Of a stretch of 6,513 nucleotides of DNA, positions 5,937 through 6,513 are shown in pieces. The translations under genes and the position numbers were made by a program. Numbering within the stretch: position 1 is the first letter of the stretch; every line of letters starts with the position of its first letter. Origin of the DNA: Burkholderiales bacterium (GTDB taxonomy: Bacteria; Pseudomonadota; Gammaproteobacteria; Burkholderiales; SG8-39); contig JAENXP010000139.1 in assembly GCA_016649475.1 (NCBI GenBank), positions 1 through 6,513 on the forward strand, in the 5' to 3' direction. The notes beneath the pieces were generated by a model that made no database searches, was not told where the DNA came from, and was given only the letters and a program-made list of their open reading frames with translations.

Positions 5937-6513
5937 AACGCGCCGAACGCAGAGGGAAGCCGACCGGGGCCGCAGTCCTGGTGGTGGATGACGAGGCGGA
6001 TATCCGCGAATTGCTCGAGTTGACTTTGCTGCGCATGGGGCTGGCGGTGGTGTCAGCGGGCAGCGTGGCCGAGGCGCAGGGGTTCCTGCAGGCGCAGCGC
6101 TTCGAACTGTGCCTGACCGACATGCGACTTCCCGATGGCGAGGGCCTGGAACTGGTACGTTATATCGGCGAGCATTGCCGCGACCTTCCGGTGGCGGTCA
6201 TCACCGCTTACGGCAGCACGGAGAATGCTGTCGCCGCGCTCAAGGCTGGCGCATTCGATTACCTTTCCAAGCCGGTGTCGCTGGAGGAACTGCGCACGCT
6301 GGTCAAATCGGCGCTCAAACTACCTGAGCGCGAGTCCGAGGCCAAGCCCACATACCAGCAACTGCTGGGCGAATCCCCGGCAATGCAGCAGGCCCGGGAG
6401 ATGATACAAAAGCTTGCGCGCAGCCAGGCGCCTGTATACGTAAGCGGCGAATCCGGTAGCGGCAAGGAATTGGCGGCGCGCCTGATCCACGATCAGGGCG
6501 CGCGCCATGACCA
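5933..6513 (+). CDS. pilR: PilR-type sigma-54-dependent response regulator, 3' end outside window
   Basis: The first 193 codons of an NtrC-class regulator are present; the gene runs off the right edge. After a basic 13-residue leader, the receiver domain spans about 14-128, with D19/D20 (VVDDEAD), phospho-acceptor D63 (LTDMRLPDGEG), T91 (ITAYGS) and K113 (SKPVS). The AAA+ sigma-54 interaction domain begins at about 143 (LLGESPAMQQ) and contains the Walker A motif GESGSGKE (172-179). The GAFTGA loop, Walker B and the C-terminal Fis-type helix-turn-helix would lie beyond the window; family members are usually about 440-480 residues. The start is the ATG at 5933, which overlaps the pilS stop as ATGA, with GGGAG at 5919-5923 as a ribosome-binding site 9 nt upstream. 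In known systems phosphorylated PilR activates pilA and other pilus genes with sigma-54. The strong placement next to pilS favours PilR over another NtrC-family member. Confidence 0.92.
   Translation, partial: MKRAERRGKPTGAAVLVVDDEADIRELLELTLLRMGLAVVSAGSVAEAQGFLQAQRFELCLTDMRLPDGEGLELVRYIGEHCRDLPVAVITAYGSTENAVAALKAGAFDYLSKPVSLEELRTLVKSALKLPERESEAKPTYQQLLGESPAMQQAREMIQKLARSQAPVYVSGESGSGKELAARLIHDQGARHD

Overview
The window is a 6.5 kb, gene-dense, GC-rich stretch made almost entirely of signal-transduction genes. The PP0621-like gene followed by pilS and pilR, the high GC content and the general protein style point to a proteobacterium, most likely a betaproteobacterium. No genus can be assigned from this alone. 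I see no mobile element, CRISPR array, RNA gene or foreign-looking patch.

Left arm (minus strand, 2926 down to 3): a large membrane sensor histidine kinase (CHASE3-like periplasmic domain, three PAS domains, HisKA and HATPase_c) is followed by a stand-alone receiver-domain protein. Their stop and start codons overlap as ATGA, so they form a translationally coupled pair.

Centre (2927-3023): a 97 bp divergent spacer separates this pair from the plus-strand genes.

Right arm, first part (plus strand, 3024-4076): a single-domain histidine phosphotransfer (Hpt) protein is followed 39 nt later by an OmpR/PhoB-type response regulator. The divergent group therefore contains every part of a four-step His-Asp-His-Asp phosphorelay, each on a separate polypeptide: kinase, output-less receiver, Hpt, and DNA-binding regulator. 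The likely phosphate path is kinase to receiver to Hpt to OmpR-type regulator. This is inferred from domain content and proximity only.

Right arm, second part (plus strand, 4119 to the end): a small membrane-anchored, Cys-rich PP0621-family protein precedes the type IV pilus two-component system. That system is the six-helix membrane kinase PilS and the sigma-54-dependent regulator PilR. pilS and pilR overlap as ATGA, and pilR is cut by the window edge after 193 codons, shortly after its Walker A motif.

The main point of interest is the split-protein phosphorelay beside pilSR. Whether the two systems talk to each other cannot be judged from sequence alone.
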